Positions 62,166 to 64,000 of a stretch of 64,000 nt of DNA are shown one piece after another. The stretch is from Brassica napus (Eukaryota; Streptophyta; Magnoliopsida; Brassicales; Brassicaceae). Position numbers and translations under genes: made by a program. The stretch covers positions 26,162,423 to 26,226,422 of the forward strand of contig NC_063436.1 of the NCBI RefSeq assembly GCF_020379485.1, read 5' to 3'. The notes beneath the pieces were generated by a model. That model did not search any database. It was not told the origin of the DNA and saw only the letters and a list, made by a program, of their open reading frames with translations. Position 1 is the first letter of the stretch; each line of letters begins with the position of its first letter.

Positions 62166-63593
62166 ATGGATACGGCTCAGTGGCCACAGGTATACACAAA
62201 CATATACATATTATATATGTATATAACCATACCCTTATAACTCTAGTATGTATGTGTTGATATAGATTGGATCATTTGATTCATATTAGGCTCAGTACCT
62301 GACATTAACTTAGAGTTTAAAGGTTTTGGATCTTCTTTTTATGTTTCTCTTTTCTTTTCTACATATTAAATATTCGTTTTTTTTCACTTTACCCTTTGTC
62401 AGTTTGCTTTTTTCTTTTCATGTTTTTGGTTAAAGCCTTTCTCAAATTTCCCAATCATTTATATCTTGATGAAAAACTATTTATTCGTTCATAATGAAAC
62501 CCATATGTTAATTATGCTTTTACATATATAATATGCTTCTGTGCTAGTGGTTGGAAGAGTTGATTTTTGTGATTTTGATGATCAGGAGATTGTAGTGAAG
62601 CCCTTGGAAGAAATAGTAACAAACACGTGCCCAAAGCCGCAACCGTCCCAGCCGCAGGAGCCAACACCCGATGGGGCGGCAGGTGGAGTGGAAAGAAAGG
62701 CAAGGCCAGAAAAGGACCAAGCTATAAACTGTCCAAGATGTAACTCAACCAATACAAAGTTTTGTTACTATAACAATTATAGCTTGACGCAGCCAAGATT
62801 CTTCTGCAAAGGTTGTAGACGGTATTGGACTGAAGGCGGTTCGCTTCGGAATATCCCTGTTGGTGGTGGTTCAAGAAAGAACAAGAGATCTCACTCTTCT
62901 TCGATTTCTTCATCTGATATTGGTAACAATCACTCGGTTTCTACACAACCAGCTACAAAGAAGCATCGCTCTGATCAACATCACCACCACCTCATGAGCA
63001 TGTCTCAACAAGGGTTGACCGGTCAAAACCCTAAATTTCTTGAGACGACTCAACAAGATCTCAATTTAGGTTTTCCACCACCACATGGGTTGATCAGGAC
63101 CAACTTTACTGACCTTATCCACAACATAGGGAACAACAACAAGAGCACCAACAATCTATTGCTTAGTTCTTCATGTTCTGCCACGTCAGCTATGGCAACT
63201 TCCCCTCTGGATTTCATAAGAAACAACAATAGTAATAATGGGAATTCTTCATTCATGGGTTTTCCAGTTCATAATCAAGATCCAACATCAGGAGGGTTTT
63301 CGATGCAAGATCATTACAAGCCTTGTAACTCAAACACCACACTGCTAGGGTTTTCATTGGATCATCATCGTAATAATGATTTCCCCGGAGGATTTCAAGG
63401 AGGAGAGGGTGGTGATGATGTGAATGGAAGGCCCTTGTTTCCTTTTGAGGATTTGAAATTGCCAGTTTCTTCTTCATCAGCAACAAGTAATGTCGACATT
63501 AATGATCATCAGAAACAAGCAAGTGGTGGCGATGCAGCTGCTACTTCTGGTGGGTATTGGACTGGGATGTTGAGTGGTGGATCATGGTGCTAA
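62166..63593 (+). CDS. DOF4.6: Dof-type zinc-finger transcription factor
   Basis: Two exons, 62166-62189 and 62586-63593, join in phase 0 and give 343 residues. The short first exon encodes MDTAQWPQ, as in other Dof genes with an intron at that point. Dof proteins bind AAAG-core sites in the nucleus. The single C2-C2 finger starts at about residue 57 ([19 protein letters not shown], then [14 protein letters not shown]), with the characteristic basic GGGSRKNKR tail. The C-terminal half is rich in Asn, Ser and His and ends [13 protein letters not shown]. It matches Arabidopsis Dof4.6 (At4g24060, from memory) in length and position after the SDR gene. The reading frame is intact. Confidence 0.93.
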
Positions 63594-64000
63594 TTTTTCT
63601 TAGTTTGATGATGAAGCTATTAATGCTATTTATTTAATTAATTAATATTATCTTAATTTCACTTTGAACATTCGTATTGGTGGTTTTTTCTTCATTTTTG
63701 TTAATTTTGGGTTAATTTTGATTTAAGGATATTATTGGAAGTGCAATATTGAATGACTTTAAGTTGTTTTTAGTTTCGTTATGGCTCGCTAACACAAGTT
63801 ATAAATAATAGGTTGGTATTCTGATGTTCCTTCTCTTGTTGATTCTACTTTGTCTACTAATAAATTTAGACGTTATACACAATGCAAAATGTTTTTGTGT
63901 TTATAAAGTGTGCATTGTGTAACTAATTATCTGCAGCAGCGTAGTATGTTTTGTTTGTTTTGGTCACGAAACGCATGGATGATATTAAGTAACAGTACCG
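63594..64000 (+). other. DOF4.6 3' flank
   Basis: AT-rich sequence after the stop codon, without a further gene before the window ends. Confidence 0.5.

Noticed and set aside
1..64000. CRISPR arrays, operons or prophage-like systems
   Set aside because: The window is plant nuclear DNA with spliced genes; the repeats present are transposons and tandem arrays.

Overview
The window is a plant nuclear chromosome segment, almost certainly from a Brassica-type crucifer. The evidence is AT-rich intergenic DNA, short GT-AG introns and proteins that align closely with Arabidopsis. Five protein-coding genes lie on the + strand in the order NLP7, a small unknown protein, TRE1, a short-chain dehydrogenase and DOF4.6. 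As I remember the Arabidopsis map, this matches chromosome 4 around At4g24020 to At4g24060, so I read it as a conserved syntenic block swollen by transposons.

Layout. Positions 1-12,400 are mostly repeats and AT-rich DNA. They hold MITEs and a possible unidentified multi-exon minus-strand gene at about 3.3-5.2 kb. NLP7 (12,449-15,853, five exons) is an intact nitrate-responsive RWP-RK/PB1 transcription factor with a Helitron 250 bp downstream. A tRNA-Gly(CCC) gene (minus, 17,704-17,774), the 85-residue unknown protein and a microRNA-like hairpin (18,894-18,978) come before TRE1 (19,818-22,420, eleven exons, trehalase).

The 24 kb between TRE1 and the dehydrogenase is mobile DNA. It contains a Helitron with a captured inositol-pyrophosphate kinase (VIH/PPIP5K) fragment and a 406-bp tandem array. 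A second region is a chimera of NOP2 (rRNA methyltransferase), Pumilio, QUA-type methyltransferase and Helitron helicase fragments. There is also a nearly intact L1-type LINE with one internal stop and one frameshift. The dehydrogenase (46,559-49,053, eight exons) and DOF4.6 (62,166-63,593, two exons) look intact. Between them lie more Helitrons, including a composite with three nested 5' ends, a hAT MITE, a G25 run and a LINE fragment.

The host genes do not form a pathway; they are neighbours kept by synteny. NLP7 acts in nitrate signalling, TRE1 cleaves trehalose, the dehydrogenase resembles TIC32-type SDRs, and DOF4.6 is a zinc-finger transcription factor. The most unusual content is the set of gene-capturing Helitrons and the long hairpin upstream of TRE1. 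Gene names rest on remembered protein sequences; no database search was possible.
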